Source: a bacterium YEK0313
Lineage (GTDB): Bacteria; Pseudomonadota; Alphaproteobacteria; Rhizobiales; Phreatobacteraceae
NCBI GenBank assembly: GCA_000751295.2
Contig: CCMO02000002.1
Span: 394,501 to 458,500, forward strand
Reading direction: 5' to 3'
Length of the DNA: 64,000 bases
In this document: positions 32,532-42,577 of the stretch, one piece after another
Position numbering within the stretch: the stretch's first letter is position 1
Layout of the letters: each line of letters starts with the position of its first letter
Position numbers and translations under genes: made by a program
The notes under the pieces: generated by a model
Told to the model about the DNA's origin: nothing
The model's database searches: none
What the model saw: only the letters and a program-made list of their open reading frames with translations

Positions 32532-33572
32532 TCAGGCCGGCGTCGGCGCATCCGGCGGCAGCAGCCCCTCGGCCTTCAGTTCCTGCCAGAGCGCCGGCGG
32601 CACCGTTGCCGCGGCGGCCGCGACATTCGCGCGGATCTCGGCGGCGGCGACCGCGCCGAGCACGATGGAGGCGACGGCAGGATGCGCGGCCGGAAAGGCG
32701 AGCGCCGCATGCGCGAGCGGCGTGCCATGGGCACGGCACACCGCCTCGATGCGCCGCGCGCGGTCGAGGATCGCCGGCGGGGCCGGCGCATAGTTGTAGT
32801 AGGCGCCCGGCCTCGGACCGCTGGCGAGGATGCCGGAATTGAACACGCCGGCCAGCATGACCGCGATGCCGCGTGCTTCGGCGAGCGGCAGGAAGCGGTC
32901 GAGCGCGCCCTGCTCCAGCAGCGTGTAGCGGCCGGCAAGCATCATCACGTCGAAATCACCGGCCTGGGCGAAGCGTTCGCACATCCCGGCTTCGTTGACG
33001 CCGACCCCGATCGCCCCGACCGCACGCTCCTCGCGCAGCCGGACGAGCGCCCGATAGGCGCCGCTCATCGCCGCACGGAAATGGTCCTCGACGGCCTCGC
33101 CATGGGTCCAGCGGTCGACGTCGTGAATGAGGAGAATGTCGATGCGGTCGGTGCCGAGCCGGATCAGCGACTGCTCGAACGCCCTGAGCGCGCCGTCATA
33201 GGAATAGTCGACCACCGCCCGGTGCGGCAGGCCGCCGACATAACCGGAGCCGTCGCCGCGGCCCGCGCGCGGATCCATCCAGCGGCCGACCTTGGTGGAG
33301 AGGATCACGCGCTCGCGCGGCACGCTGCGCAGCGCCGCGCCGATGCGCTGCTCGGAGAGGCCGTGGCCATAGAGCGGCGCGGTGTCGATCAGGTTGATGC
33401 CGGCGTCGAGCGCCGCGGCCACGGCGCCCTGCGCGGCCGTCTCGTCGAGCCGGGCGTAGAGGTCGCCGAGCGGCGCGCCGCCGAAACCGATCAGGGTCGG
33501 CTCGAGGCGGGCGCCGATGCGGCGGCGAGGCAGCGCTGCGGCTGACGGCGTCCGGGCGGCCACCACCGTCAC
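32532..33572 (-). CDS. Aldo/keto reductase, D-threo-aldose 1-dehydrogenase-like
   Basis: This protein of about 346 residues has an NAD(P)-dependent TIM-barrel fold. Catalytic tetrad segments are NLIDTAPLYGHG (Asp, Tyr), VILSTKVGRWMDP (Lys) and IDILLIHDVDRWT (His). The subgroup containing L-fucose/D-arabinose dehydrogenase and pyridoxal 4-dehydrogenase has the same LIGFGGAPLGDLYARL start and STKVGRW form. The start is one of several GTG codons: 33572 overlaps the amidase stop as GTGA, while 33566 and 33563 are better spaced from the AGGTGA. Coupling to the amidase and to FucU suggests a sugar-containing amide as substrate. Confidence 0.84.
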   Translation of the reverse strand: MTVVAARTPSAAALPRRRIGARLEPTLIGFGGAPLGDLYARLDETAAQGAVAAALDAGINLIDTAPLYGHGLSEQRIGAALRSVPRERVILSTKVGRWMDPRAGRGDGSGYVGGLPHRAVVDYSYDGALRAFEQSLIRLGTDRIDILLIHDVDRWTHGEAVEDHFRAAMSGAYRALVRLREERAVGAIGVGVNEAGMCERFAQAGDFDVMMLAGRYTLLEQGALDRFLPLAEARGIAVMLAGVFNSGILASGPRPGAYYNYAPAPPAILDRARRIEAVCRAHGTPLAHAALAFPAAHPAVASIVLGAVAAAEIRANVAAAAATVPPALWQELKAEGLLPPDAPTPA

Positions 33573-34975
33573 CTCGGATCGATCGGCCACGCCGGCAGGC
33601 CGAGCTCGCGCTCGATCCAGGCGGCGAGGCGGAACAGCGCCGCCTCCTGCCGGGCATGGGCCAGGATCTGCACGCCGATCGGCAGGCCCTCGGGCGAAAA
33701 GCCGATGGGAACGGCAATGGCCGGCAGGCTCGGCATCGACCAGATGGCAGTGATCGCGATCCAGTCGAGATAGGATGTCGACGCGACGCCCTCGATCGCC
33801 GCAGGATAGAGCGTCTCGACCGGGAAGGGCATGGCCTGGGCCGCTGGACAGACGAGGAAGCGATGCTCGTCGAGAAAGTCGGTGGTGCGCCGGAACAGCT
33901 CGGCGCGATAGCGATGGGCCTCCGCGAGCGCCGCGCCCGGCTGGTCCCGGCCACGGTCGAGATCGGCGAGCACGGCGTCGGGAAACTTGTCGCGCTCGGC
34001 CGGCAGGAACGGCTTCCAATTGCCATAGAAGCCGGCGCCGCGCAGGGCGCGGAACGCGGTCATGGCCTCGGACACGTCTGGCGCTCCCCGATGCACGGCG
34101 ACGCCGGCCGCGGCCAGCCGGCTGGCGAAGGCCTCGAGCGCGGCACGGATCGGAGCCGCGACCGGCAGCACGCCGAGATCGGCCGAGACGGCGAGGCGTG
34201 CCGGCCTTGCCGGCGCAAGCGCAGCCTCGAGGAAAGGCGGCTCGGCCATCGGCGCGGTCAGCAGATCGCCCGGATCAAAGCCGACCATGGCGTCGAAGAA
34301 CAGGGCGAGGTCGGCGACGCTGCGCGCCATCGGGCCTTCCACGGCGAGCGTGTCGAAGGGATCGGCGAGGCGCTTGCGCGGCACCCGGCCCGGCGTCGGC
34401 CGGAGGCCGACGACATTGCAGAACGCGGCCGGAATGCGCAGGCTGCCGCCATAGTCGTTGCCATGGGCGAGCCAGGCCTCGCCGGTCGCGAGCGCCACCG
34501 CCGCGCCCCCCGAGGATCCGCCGCAGGTCAGCCTGACGTCATAGGGATTGCGGGTGGTGCCGAGCACCCTGTTGGTGGTCTGTGCGCCGCCGAGCTCGGA
34601 GAGATTGGACTTGCCCAGCACGACGCCGCCATTGCGCTCGATCAGCGCCACGGTGCGGTCGGAGGTTTCGGCGACACGGTCCTTGAACAGCAGCGTGCCG
34701 CCGGTGCTGCGCACGCCGCCGACATCGTTGTTGTCCTTGATCGCGAGCGGCAGGCCGGCGAGCACGGTGGCCTCGCTCTGCCGGCGCGCCCGGTCGGCCG
34801 CGGCCGCCTGTTCGCGTGCCCGGTCGAGGCAGAGCGTCGGCAGGGCGTTCACCGCCGGCTCGACCGCCGCGATGCGGCGCGCCGCGGCCTCGACAAGGTC
34901 GAGCGAGGTCACGTCGCCGCGCCAGAGCAGGTCGCGCGCCTCCAGCGCGCCGAGGCGGATCAGGTCATCGGTCAT
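33569..34975 (-). CDS. Amidase signature family hydrolase
   Basis: This 468-residue amidase has a Ser-cisSer-Lys catalytic triad. Lys is in LPLAIKDNNDVGG (about residue 79), the glycine/serine-rich signature is LTCGGSSGGAAVALATGEAW, and the nucleophile region is GNDYGGSLRIPAAFCNVVGLRPTPGRVP. Family members hydrolyse amides such as indoleacetamide, nicotinamide or aryl amides. Its start overlaps the LacI stop by 11 bases and its stop overlaps the reductase start, so the three genes are translationally linked. The true substrate is unknown. Confidence 0.9.
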   Translation of the reverse strand: MTDDLIRLGALEARDLLWRGDVTSLDLVEAAARRIAAVEPAVNALPTLCLDRAREQAAAADRARRQSEATVLAGLPLAIKDNNDVGGVRSTGGTLLFKDRVAETSDRTVALIERNGGVVLGKSNLSELGGAQTTNRVLGTTRNPYDVRLTCGGSSGGAAVALATGEAWLAHGNDYGGSLRIPAAFCNVVGLRPTPGRVPRKRLADPFDTLAVEGPMARSVADLALFFDAMVGFDPGDLLTAPMAEPPFLEAALAPARPARLAVSADLGVLPVAAPIRAALEAFASRLAAAGVAVHRGAPDVSEAMTAFRALRGAGFYGNWKPFLPAERDKFPDAVLADLDRGRDQPGAALAEAHRYRAELFRRTTDFLDEHRFLVCPAAQAMPFPVETLYPAAIEGVASTSYLDWIAITAIWSMPSLPAIAVPIGFSPEGLPIGVQILAHARQEAALFRLAAWIERELGLPAWPIDPR

Positions 34976-35996
34976 GGATCACTCTCGCACGAGGTGGGGC
35001 GGCGCAGGAATTGCGGGCGACGAGCCGCGGCGCCATGACCCTGGTGGTGGCCGGCGTCACCAGGCTGCCGGCAATGCGCTCGACCACCCGCTCCAGCGCC
35101 GCCTCGCCCATGGCACGCACGGGCTGCGCCACCATGGTAAGCCGGGGCGTCACCGCCTCGGCCCAGGGCAGGTCGTCGATGCCGACGATCGAGACGTCGC
35201 CGGGACAGGCGAGTCCCAGATCGGCGAGCGCCCTCAGCGCACCGATCGTCATCTTGTTGTTGGCCGCAAGAATCGCGGTCGGCGGCTCGGCGCCGCCGAG
35301 CAGGTCGATGGCCGCGTCATAGGCGGCCTGTTCCTGGAAAGCCGCGTTGCGCACCAACGCCGGATCGAAGCCGATGCCGGCGCCGATCAGCGCCTCGCGA
35401 TAGCCCTGCAGGCGGTCCGCCGCGGTGCGCACCACGTCCGGACCGTTGATCAGGCCGATGCGCCGATGGCCGTGGCCGAGAATATAGGTGGTCGCGGCAT
35501 GACCCGCGCGGTGATTGTCGAGCACCACGGCATCGTAGCCGAGGCCGTCCATGGCGCGGTCGACCAGCACGACCGGGATCTCCAGCGCCGCGAGCAGCGC
35601 CGCCCGGTTCATCGACACCGCGCCGGTCGGCGCCAGGATCAGGCCGTCGATGCGCTGCGAGCGCAGCATGCGCAGATGCGCCTCCTCGCGCTCGACCCGC
35701 TCGTTTGAATTGAGGAGGAGGACGAGATAGCCCCGCGCGGCGGCGGCATCCTCGACCGCCTCGAACAGGTCGGCGAAGAACGGATTGGTGATGTCGCCGA
35801 CGATCAGCCCGATCAGGCGGCTCGCGCCCTTGCGCAGGCTGCGCGCTGCGGCGTCCGGCGCATAGCCGAGCTTGTCGACCGCGGCCCGCACGCGCGCCAG
35901 CAGCTCCGGGCTGACCCGCCCGGCATTGTTCAGCGCGTTCGAGACCGTGGCGACCGACACATTGGCCAGCCGCGCCACGTCGCGGATCGTCGCCAT
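34965..35996 (-). CDS. LacI-family transcriptional regulator
   Basis: This 343-residue repressor has the LacI headpiece MATIRDVARLANVSVATVSNALNNAGRVSPEL (helix-turn-helix at residues 3-25, hinge helix near 50 with AARSLRKG). It also has a periplasmic-binding-protein-like core with LIGLIVGDITNPFFADLFEAVEDAA and the IDGLILAPTG strand. It is the first gene of the amidase-reductase-FucU operon and is divergent from the Opp-type transporter. Two LacI-type operators lie between the two units, so it probably controls both in response to the imported compound or a sugar product. Confidence 0.92.
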   Translation of the reverse strand: MATIRDVARLANVSVATVSNALNNAGRVSPELLARVRAAVDKLGYAPDAAARSLRKGASRLIGLIVGDITNPFFADLFEAVEDAAAARGYLVLLLNSNERVEREEAHLRMLRSQRIDGLILAPTGAVSMNRAALLAALEIPVVLVDRAMDGLGYDAVVLDNHRAGHAATTYILGHGHRRIGLINGPDVVRTAADRLQGYREALIGAGIGFDPALVRNAAFQEQAAYDAAIDLLGGAEPPTAILAANNKMTIGALRALADLGLACPGDVSIVGIDDLPWAEAVTPRLTMVAQPVRAMGEAALERVVERIAGSLVTPATTRVMAPRLVARNSCAAPPRARVIHDR

Positions 35997-36036
35997 GGCA
36001 CCTCGCTTCGTCGGCCGGCGGGATTGGTTTCATTGC

Positions 36037-36056
36037 CCTTGTAAAACGTTACAAGG
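36037..36056. promoter_or_regulatory. LacI-type operator O1
   Basis: CCTTGTAAAACGTTACAAGG has 8-bp perfect arms around the central AACG, the classic AACGTT-centred form bound by LacI/PurR-type proteins. It lies 41 bases before the LacI start, where it can block transcription of the minus-strand operon. Confidence 0.75.
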
Positions 36057-36150
36057 ACGTCTGTCATTCTTGGCTCGGCCTCATCGCGAACGCAATAGCT
36101 TACACTGAAAACATTTTCCTTGTGCATCTGCCGGGCCTGTGACAGCTTAA

Positions 36151-36166
36151 TTGAAACGTTTTACAA
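36151..36166. promoter_or_regulatory. LacI-type operator O2
   Basis: The sequence TTGAAACGTTTTACAA, read on the minus strand as TTGTAAAACGTTTCAA, differs from O1 (TTGTAAAACGTTACAA) at one position. It lies about 112 bases from O1 and 72 bases before the first permease ATG. The two sites are spaced near a whole number of helical turns, so DNA looping is possible. Confidence 0.75.
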
Positions 36167-36237
36167 GAGTGCTAGCGGGAGGGTTCGATCATGCTGTGGG
36201 GCAAGCCCCCGTCGCGGTCTGCGGCGGACTGACGCCC

Positions 36238-37179
36238 ATGCTCGGCTATGTCCTGCGACGCCTGGTGGCGACCATTCCAGTGCTGGTGCTGGTGGCGCTG
36301 CTGGTCTTCTTCCTCCTGCGCCTGACGCCCGGCGACCCGGCCATCCTCATCGCCGGCGACCAGGCGACGACCGCGCAGATCGCCGAGATCCGCGAGAAGC
36401 TCGGCTTCGACCGGCCGCTCGCCGAACAGCTCTTCACCTATGCCGGTCAGCTCGCGCGCGGCGATCTCGGCACCTCGATCTTCTCCGGCATGGCGGTGAC
36501 CCGGCTCATCGCCATGCGGGTCGAGCCGACGGCCATGCTGGCACTCGTCGCCATCGTGCTGGCGCTCGTCATCGCGGTGCCGCTCGGAACGCTCGCCGCC
36601 GTGCGTGCCGGCAGCGCCTTCGACCGCGCGGTGATGGCCTTCGCCATGCTCGGCTTTTCCTCGCCGGTCTTCGTCATCGCCTTCCTGCTCGTCTATGTCT
36701 TCGCGCTGGGGCTCGGCTGGTTTCCGACGCAGGGCTACGTGCCGCTCGCCAAGGGCCTCGGCCCCTGCCTCAACAGCCTCGCCCTGCCCGGCCTGACGCT
36801 CGCCCTGCTCTATGCCGCGCTGATCGCGCGGATCACCCGGGCGAGCCTGCTCGAAGTGCTGGCCGAGGACTATATGCGCACGGCTCGCGCCAAGGGCCTG
36901 ATGCCGGCCCGCGTGGTGCTGCGCCATGCGCTGAAGAACGCCGCCATCCCGATCGTCACGGTGGTCGGCGTCGGTATCGCCGCCCTGCTCGGCGGCGTCG
37001 TGGTCACCGAGACGGTGTTCAACATTCCCGGCCTCGGCCGGCTGACCACGGATGCCATCCTGCGCCGCGACTATCCGGTCGTGCAGGGGCTCATCCTGGT
37101 GTTCTCGGCGCTCTATGTGCTGATCAACCTGCTGGTCGATCTCAGCTATGTGCTGTTCGATCCGCGCGTGCAGTATTGA
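36238..37179 (+). CDS. Opp/Dpp-type ABC transporter permease, DppB subunit
   Basis: This 313-residue membrane protein has six helices. It opens MLGYVLRRLVATIPVLVLVALLVFFLLRLTPGDPA, which is the DppB-family N-terminus. The EAA loop that docks the ATPase is DYMRTARAKGLMPARVVLRHALKNA. It is the first gene of a five-gene transporter operon. The ATG at 36238 gives the family-typical start, but its ribosome site is weak. An earlier in-frame ATG at 36151 overlaps operator O2 and is unlikely. Confidence 0.9.
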   Translation: MLGYVLRRLVATIPVLVLVALLVFFLLRLTPGDPAILIAGDQATTAQIAEIREKLGFDRPLAEQLFTYAGQLARGDLGTSIFSGMAVTRLIAMRVEPTAMLALVAIVLALVIAVPLGTLAAVRAGSAFDRAVMAFAMLGFSSPVFVIAFLLVYVFALGLGWFPTQGYVPLAKGLGPCLNSLALPGLTLALLYAALIARITRASLLEVLAEDYMRTARAKGLMPARVVLRHALKNAAIPIVTVVGVGIAALLGGVVVTETVFNIPGLGRLTTDAILRRDYPVVQGLILVFSALYVLINLLVDLSYVLFDPRVQY

Positions 37180-37186
37180 GGCGGCC

Positions 37187-38083
37187 ATGACGACCATCGA
37201 GGCGATCGGCCGCGCCCGCCGTCCGAGATCCGTCCTGGCCCGGCGGCTCTCGGCCTCGGCCGGCTTCCTGCGCGCTCAGCCGGTGGTGCTCGCCGGCTTC
37301 GCCATCCTCTTCCTGTTCGTCGCGCTGGCCGTCGTCGCCGCGCTCGCTCTCCCCGATCCCGCACGGGTGAACCCGCTGGTGCGGCTGCGTCCGCCTGGCG
37401 CCGAACACTGGTTCGGCACAGACCAGCTCGGCCGCTCCACCCTGTCGCGCACGCTGAACGGCACCGCCGTGTCGCTCACCGTCGGCGCTCTGGTGACGCT
37501 CGCCACCACCGCGCTCGGCCTTGCCATCGGCCTCGTCTCGGGTTTCGTCCGCTGGCTCGACGGCGTCGTGATGCGTGTGATGGACGGCATCATGGCGATC
37601 CCCGGCATCCTGCTCGCCATCGCGCTGATGTCGCTGTTCGGCTCGAGCATCCAGAACGTCGCCATCGCCGTCAGCATCGCCGAGATCCCGCGCATGGCGC
37701 GGGTGGTGCGCAGCTCGGTCCTGGTCATCCGCGAGCAGCTCTTCGTGGAAGCGGCGCTGACCAACGGCACCCGGCTCGGGCGCCTGCTCATCCGGCACGT
37801 CCTGCCCAATGTCGCCGCTCCCGTCATCGTCCAGGCGACCTATGTCTTCGCATCCGCCATGATCGTCGAATCCGTGCTCTCCTTCCTCGGCGCCGGCACG
37901 CCGCCGACCATTCCGAGCTGGGGCAACATGCTCGCCGACGGCCGGCAATATCTGCAGCGCGCACCCTGGCTCGTCGCCTTTCCCGGCATCGCGCTGGCGC
38001 TGCTCGTGCTGACCGTCAACGTGCTCGGCGATGCCCTGCGCGACGCGCTCGACCCGCGCCTCGCACGCCGGCCGCGCAGCTGA
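37187..38083 (+). CDS. Opp/Dpp-type ABC transporter permease, DppC subunit
   Basis: This 298-residue membrane protein has the DppC layout. An N-terminal helix after LRAQPVVLAGFAILFLFVAL comes first, followed by the periplasmic HWFGTDQLGRSTLSRTLNGTAVSL, five further helices and the EAA loop FVEAALTNGTRLGRLLIRHVLPN. The end (VNVLGDALRDALDPRLARR) is also typical. GAGGCGGCC precedes the ATG, 7 bases after the DppB stop. Confidence 0.91.
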   Translation: MTTIEAIGRARRPRSVLARRLSASAGFLRAQPVVLAGFAILFLFVALAVVAALALPDPARVNPLVRLRPPGAEHWFGTDQLGRSTLSRTLNGTAVSLTVGALVTLATTALGLAIGLVSGFVRWLDGVVMRVMDGIMAIPGILLAIALMSLFGSSIQNVAIAVSIAEIPRMARVVRSSVLVIREQLFVEAALTNGTRLGRLLIRHVLPNVAAPVIVQATYVFASAMIVESVLSFLGAGTPPTIPSWGNMLADGRQYLQRAPWLVAFPGIALALLVLTVNVLGDALRDALDPRLARRPRS

Positions 38084-38093
38084 GGATGCGGCG

Positions 38094-39094
<1,001 letters not shown>

Positions 39095-39098
<4 letters not shown>

Positions 39099-40120
39099 CC
39101 AGTCTGCTCGCGGTCGACCATCTCTCGAAACATTTCCCGTTCCGGCGCGGCCTGTTCCGAGGCGCGGGCGTGGTACGCGCCGTCGACGACGTCTCGTTCA
39201 CGCTCGGCCGCGGCGAGACGCTCGCCATCGTCGGTGAATCCGGCTGCGGCAAGTCGACGGTGGCGCGGCTGATCCTGCGCCTGATCGCGCCGACCGCCGG
39301 CACGATCCGGCTCGACGGCGCCGATATCACCAAGGCCTCGGGCGCGAGCCTGTTCGCCGCCCGGCGCAACATGCAGATGGTGTTCCAGGACCCGTTAGCC
39401 TCGCTCAATCCGCGCCTCACCGCGCGCGAGATCATCGCCGAGCCGCTGATCAACTACGGCGCCGCGGCCGGCGAGGCGCTGGAGGCGACCGTCGACACGC
39501 TGTTCGAGCAGGTGGGCCTCGCGCGCTACCAGGCCGACCGCTATCCGCACGAATTCTCCGGCGGCCAGCGCCAGCGCATCGGCATCGCACGGGCACTGGC
39601 GCTCGATCCGGCGCTGGTCGTGGCCGACGAGCCGGTGGCAGCCCTCGACGTCTCGATCCAGGCCCAGATCCTCAATCTCATGCAGGACCTGCAGCGGGCA
39701 CGCGACCTCGCCTACCTGTTCATCAGCCACGATCTCAGCGTCGTCGAGCATGTCAGCCGCACGGTGGCGGTCATGTATCTCGGCGCGATCGTCGAGATCG
39801 CCCCGCGCGAGGCCTTCTTCCGCGCGCCGCTGCATCCCTATTCGCGGGCGCTGATCGACAGCGTGCCGATCACCCATCCGCGCCAGCGCGGCAGCCGCCG
39901 GCTGCTCGCGGGCGAGATCCCGAGCGCCAGCGCCCTGCCCTCAGGCTGCCGGTTCCGCACGCGCTGCCCGCTCGCGAGCGCGATCTGCGCCGAGGTGCCG
40001 CCGCCGCTTCAGGAGAAGCGGCCGGGCCACAAGGTCGCATGCCACATGGTGGCTTCGGACATACCGCCGGCTGCAACAGGCGGGACGGGCACGACGTCAG
40101 TTCAAGGGAGAGAGGCATGA
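39095..40120 (+). CDS. Opp/Dpp-type ABC transporter ATPase, DppF/OppF subunit
   Basis: This 341-residue partner ATPase has Walker A GESGCGKS, Q-loop MVFQDPLASLNPRLT, signature FSGGQRQRIGIARALA, Walker B LVVADEPVAALDVS and FISHDLSVVEHVS. The C-terminal cysteine motif is ALPSGCRFRTRCPLASAIC. The start overlaps the OppD stop (ATGA) and its own stop overlaps the binding-protein start in the same way. Confidence 0.92.
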
Positions 40121-41691
40121 TCACATTGAGGGGCCGGCTGAAGGCGGCGCTCGCCGCCGCGGGCCTGGCGATCGCGGGATCGCTGGCAGCGGTATCGGCG
40201 GAGGCGCAGACCGTGCTGCGGGTGCGCCCGTTCGGCGATCTGAAGACCATCGATCCGATGGTGACCTCGGACTACATGGTCCGCAACCACGCCTACATGA
40301 TCTACGATACGCTGTTCGCCCAGGACGAGACCGGCGCGATCAAGCCGCAGATGGTCGAGCGTTTCACCACCTCGCCCGACGGCCTGACCTGGACCTTCGT
40401 GCTGCGCGACGGACTGAAGTTCCATGACGGCGCCGCGGTGACCGCGACCGACGTCGTCGCCTCGCTGAAGCGCTGGGGCGAGCGCGACGGCCTCGGCCAG
40501 CAGCTGATGGCCCATACGGCTTCGCTGACCGCGACCGATCCGGCGACCGTCACGCTTGTCCTGAAGGACCGCTGGGGCCTGGTGCTGGACGCGCTCGGCA
40601 AGCCGAGCTCGATGCTGCCGGTGATCATGCCGGAACGGATCGCGCGGACCCCGTCGAGCCAGCCGATCACCGATCCCGTCGGCTCGGGCCCGTTCATGAT
40701 GGTGCGCGGCGAATGGTCGCCGGGCGCCAAGATCGTCTATGTCCGCGCGCCCACCTATGTGCCGCGCGCCGAGCCGCCGAGCGGCCTTGCCGGCGGCAAG
40801 CGTGCCAATGTCGACCGCGTCGAGTGGCTGGTCATTCCCGACGCCCAGACCGCGCTCAATGCGCTGCAGGCCGGCGAGATCGACATTTTCGAAGAAATGC
40901 CGCCGGACATGCTGCCGCTGGTCCGCAACAATCCGAAGATCACGGTCGGCCGGCTGTCGGCGCTGCAGGGCGTGATGCGCTTCAACCAGGCGCAGCCGCC
41001 GTTCAACAACCAGATGCTGCGCCAGGCGATCCTCCGGCTGGTCGACCAGGAGCAGACGCTCCGTGCCTATGTCGACGACAAGAGCCTCTATACGGTCTGC
41101 GCCTCCTTCTACATGTGCGACTCGCCCTATTTCACCCGCGCCGGCTGGCCCGCGACCGACGTCGCCGCCGCCCGCCGCATGGTGCGCGAGAGCGGCTATG
41201 ACGGCGCCAGGATCGTCATCCTCGACGCCACCGAGACGGCACTCAGCCCGGCGACCCAGGTGGTGGCGCAGGCCATGCGCGAGATCGGCCTCAATGTCGA
41301 CTACCAGGCGATGGACTGGGGCACGCTGTCGAGCCGGCGCACCAGCAAGAACCCGGTCGCCCAGGGCGGCTGGTCGATCTTCCTGTCCGGGCCGGCGGCG
41401 CCCGACATGAGCGATCCGGTCGGCCACCTGGCGCTGCGCTCGAACTGCGAGGCCGCCTGGTTCGGCTGGCCCTGCGACGAGGCGATCGAAAAGCTGCGCG
41501 CCGCCTTCACCATGGAGCCGACGCTGGAAGGCCGGCGCAAGATCGCGGAAGCCGTACAGGAGCGCGCGCTGACGACCGTGCCCTATGTGCCGGTCGGCCA
41601 GTTCTGGCTGGTGCGCGCGCACCAGGCGAATCTCACCGGCCTGCTCTCGCCGGGCCTGCCGGTCTACTGGAACGTCGCCAAGCCGCGCTGA
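40117..41691 (+). CDS. Opp/Dpp-type periplasmic substrate-binding protein
   Basis: This 524-residue SBP_bac_5 family protein has a Sec signal peptide (hydrophobic 9-24, cleavage near AEAQT). Family motifs are DGLTWTFVLRDGLKFHDGAAVTATDVVASLKRW, IARTPSSQPITDPVGSGPFMM and ALNALQAGEIDIFEEMP. Such receptors bind peptides, glycosides, opines or nickel chelates. Genetic linkage to an amidase and sugar enzymes under a LacI regulator argues against simple peptides. It is the last gene of the operon, with AGAGAGG before the ATG. Confidence 0.9.
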   Translation: MITLRGRLKAALAAAGLAIAGSLAAVSAEAQTVLRVRPFGDLKTIDPMVTSDYMVRNHAYMIYDTLFAQDETGAIKPQMVERFTTSPDGLTWTFVLRDGLKFHDGAAVTATDVVASLKRWGERDGLGQQLMAHTASLTATDPATVTLVLKDRWGLVLDALGKPSSMLPVIMPERIARTPSSQPITDPVGSGPFMMVRGEWSPGAKIVYVRAPTYVPRAEPPSGLAGGKRANVDRVEWLVIPDAQTALNALQAGEIDIFEEMPPDMLPLVRNNPKITVGRLSALQGVMRFNQAQPPFNNQMLRQAILRLVDQEQTLRAYVDDKSLYTVCASFYMCDSPYFTRAGWPATDVAAARRMVRESGYDGARIVILDATETALSPATQVVAQAMREIGLNVDYQAMDWGTLSSRRTSKNPVAQGGWSIFLSGPAAPDMSDPVGHLALRSNCEAAWFGWPCDEAIEKLRAAFTMEPTLEGRRKIAEAVQERALTTVPYVPVGQFWLVRAHQANLTGLLSPGLPVYWNVAKPR

Positions 41692-41709
41692 GACCGGGTG
41701 CAAACAAAA

Positions 41710-41734
41710 GGCCTCGCTCCGGCGGAGCGAGGCC
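41710..41734. terminator. Strong bidirectional terminator hairpin
   Basis: GGCCTCGCTCC (41710-41720) pairs perfectly with GGAGCGAGGCC (41724-41734) around a 3-base loop, an 11-bp stem. On the minus strand it is followed by TTTTGTTTG, giving a classic intrinsic terminator for the GST gene that ends at 41763. It also closes the convergent Opp operon. Confidence 0.8.
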
Positions 41735-41762
41735 CTGACCTTGCGAGCCCGGGGACAGCCGC

Positions 41763-42452
41763 TTACCCGGCGCTGTCGGCGATGTGGCGGAACATGTTGC
41801 TGCGGGCCGCTTCGTCCATCTCGGTCTTGAACACGAAGCGGTTCTTCAGTTCGCCGGCGCGCACCGCGGCCGGACGGGCGCTGATCTCGTCGAAGAGGCG
41901 CTTGAGGTTGGGAAAGCGCGCCCAGGCCTCCTCGCCGAGGATGAACGGCACCAGGCGCGCCCAGCCCCAGGCCGCCATGTCGACGATCGAATAGCTGTCG
42001 CCGACGACGTAGCGGTGATGGGCGAGATGGGCGTCGAGGACGCCGAAATGGCGCTCGGCCTCGTATTGGTAGCGGTTGAGCGCGTAGGGCACCTTCTCCG
42101 GCGCGAAGTGCTTGAAATGCACCGCCTGGCCGGAATAGGGGCCGATGCCGGTCGCAACGAACATCAGCCAGGACAGCATCTGCCCACGCAGCGCCGGGGT
42201 CGAAGCGGGCAGGAACTTGCCGGTCTTCTCGGCCAGATAGAGCAGGATGGCATTGCTGTCGAACACCACCGCGCCGTCATCGTCGACGATCGCCGGCACC
42301 TTGCCGTTCGGATTGATGGCGAGGAAGGCCGGATCGAACTGATCGCCCTTGCGCACGTCGATCGGCACCGGCTCATAAGGAAGGCCCGCCTCTTCGAGGA
42401 ACAGCGCCACCTTGAGCGGATTGGGCGATCCGTTGAAATAGAACTTCAGCAT
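41763..42452 (-). CDS. Glutathione S-transferase family protein (YfcG/nu-class-like)
   Basis: This 229-residue GST starts MLKFYFNGSPNPLKVALFLEEAGLPYE, followed by the NPNGKVPAIVDDDGAVVFDSNAILLYLAEK stretch with the cis-Pro and the glutathione-binding Asp-Ser pair. The C-terminal half has a long insertion with HFKHFAPEKVPYALNRYQYEA, as in YfcG-like disulfide-bond reductases. The GGGGGAGA site lies 11 bases before the ATG at 42452. It follows a flavin monooxygenase by 125 bases on the same strand and may share its transcript. Confidence 0.88.
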   Translation of the reverse strand: MLKFYFNGSPNPLKVALFLEEAGLPYEPVPIDVRKGDQFDPAFLAINPNGKVPAIVDDDGAVVFDSNAILLYLAEKTGKFLPASTPALRGQMLSWLMFVATGIGPYSGQAVHFKHFAPEKVPYALNRYQYEAERHFGVLDAHLAHHRYVVGDSYSIVDMAAWGWARLVPFILGEEAWARFPNLKRLFDEISARPAAVRAGELKNRFVFKTEMDEAARSNMFRHIADSAG

Positions 42453-42577
42453 GTCGGTCAGGTCTCCCCCGTGCCGCGATTCCAGCCTTCGCTGAAGAGA
42501 GCGATACCAGACGGCGGCGAAAGCGGAAATCGCGAGGCCACGGGGACCTGACATGCTCGAGGGGCGGCGCCCGCCCC

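Noticed and set aside
41710..41734. Riboswitch or small RNA at the strong hairpin
   Set aside because: The 11-bp stem with a 3-base loop and T-rich tail on the minus strand lies between two convergent genes and is fully explained as a terminator.
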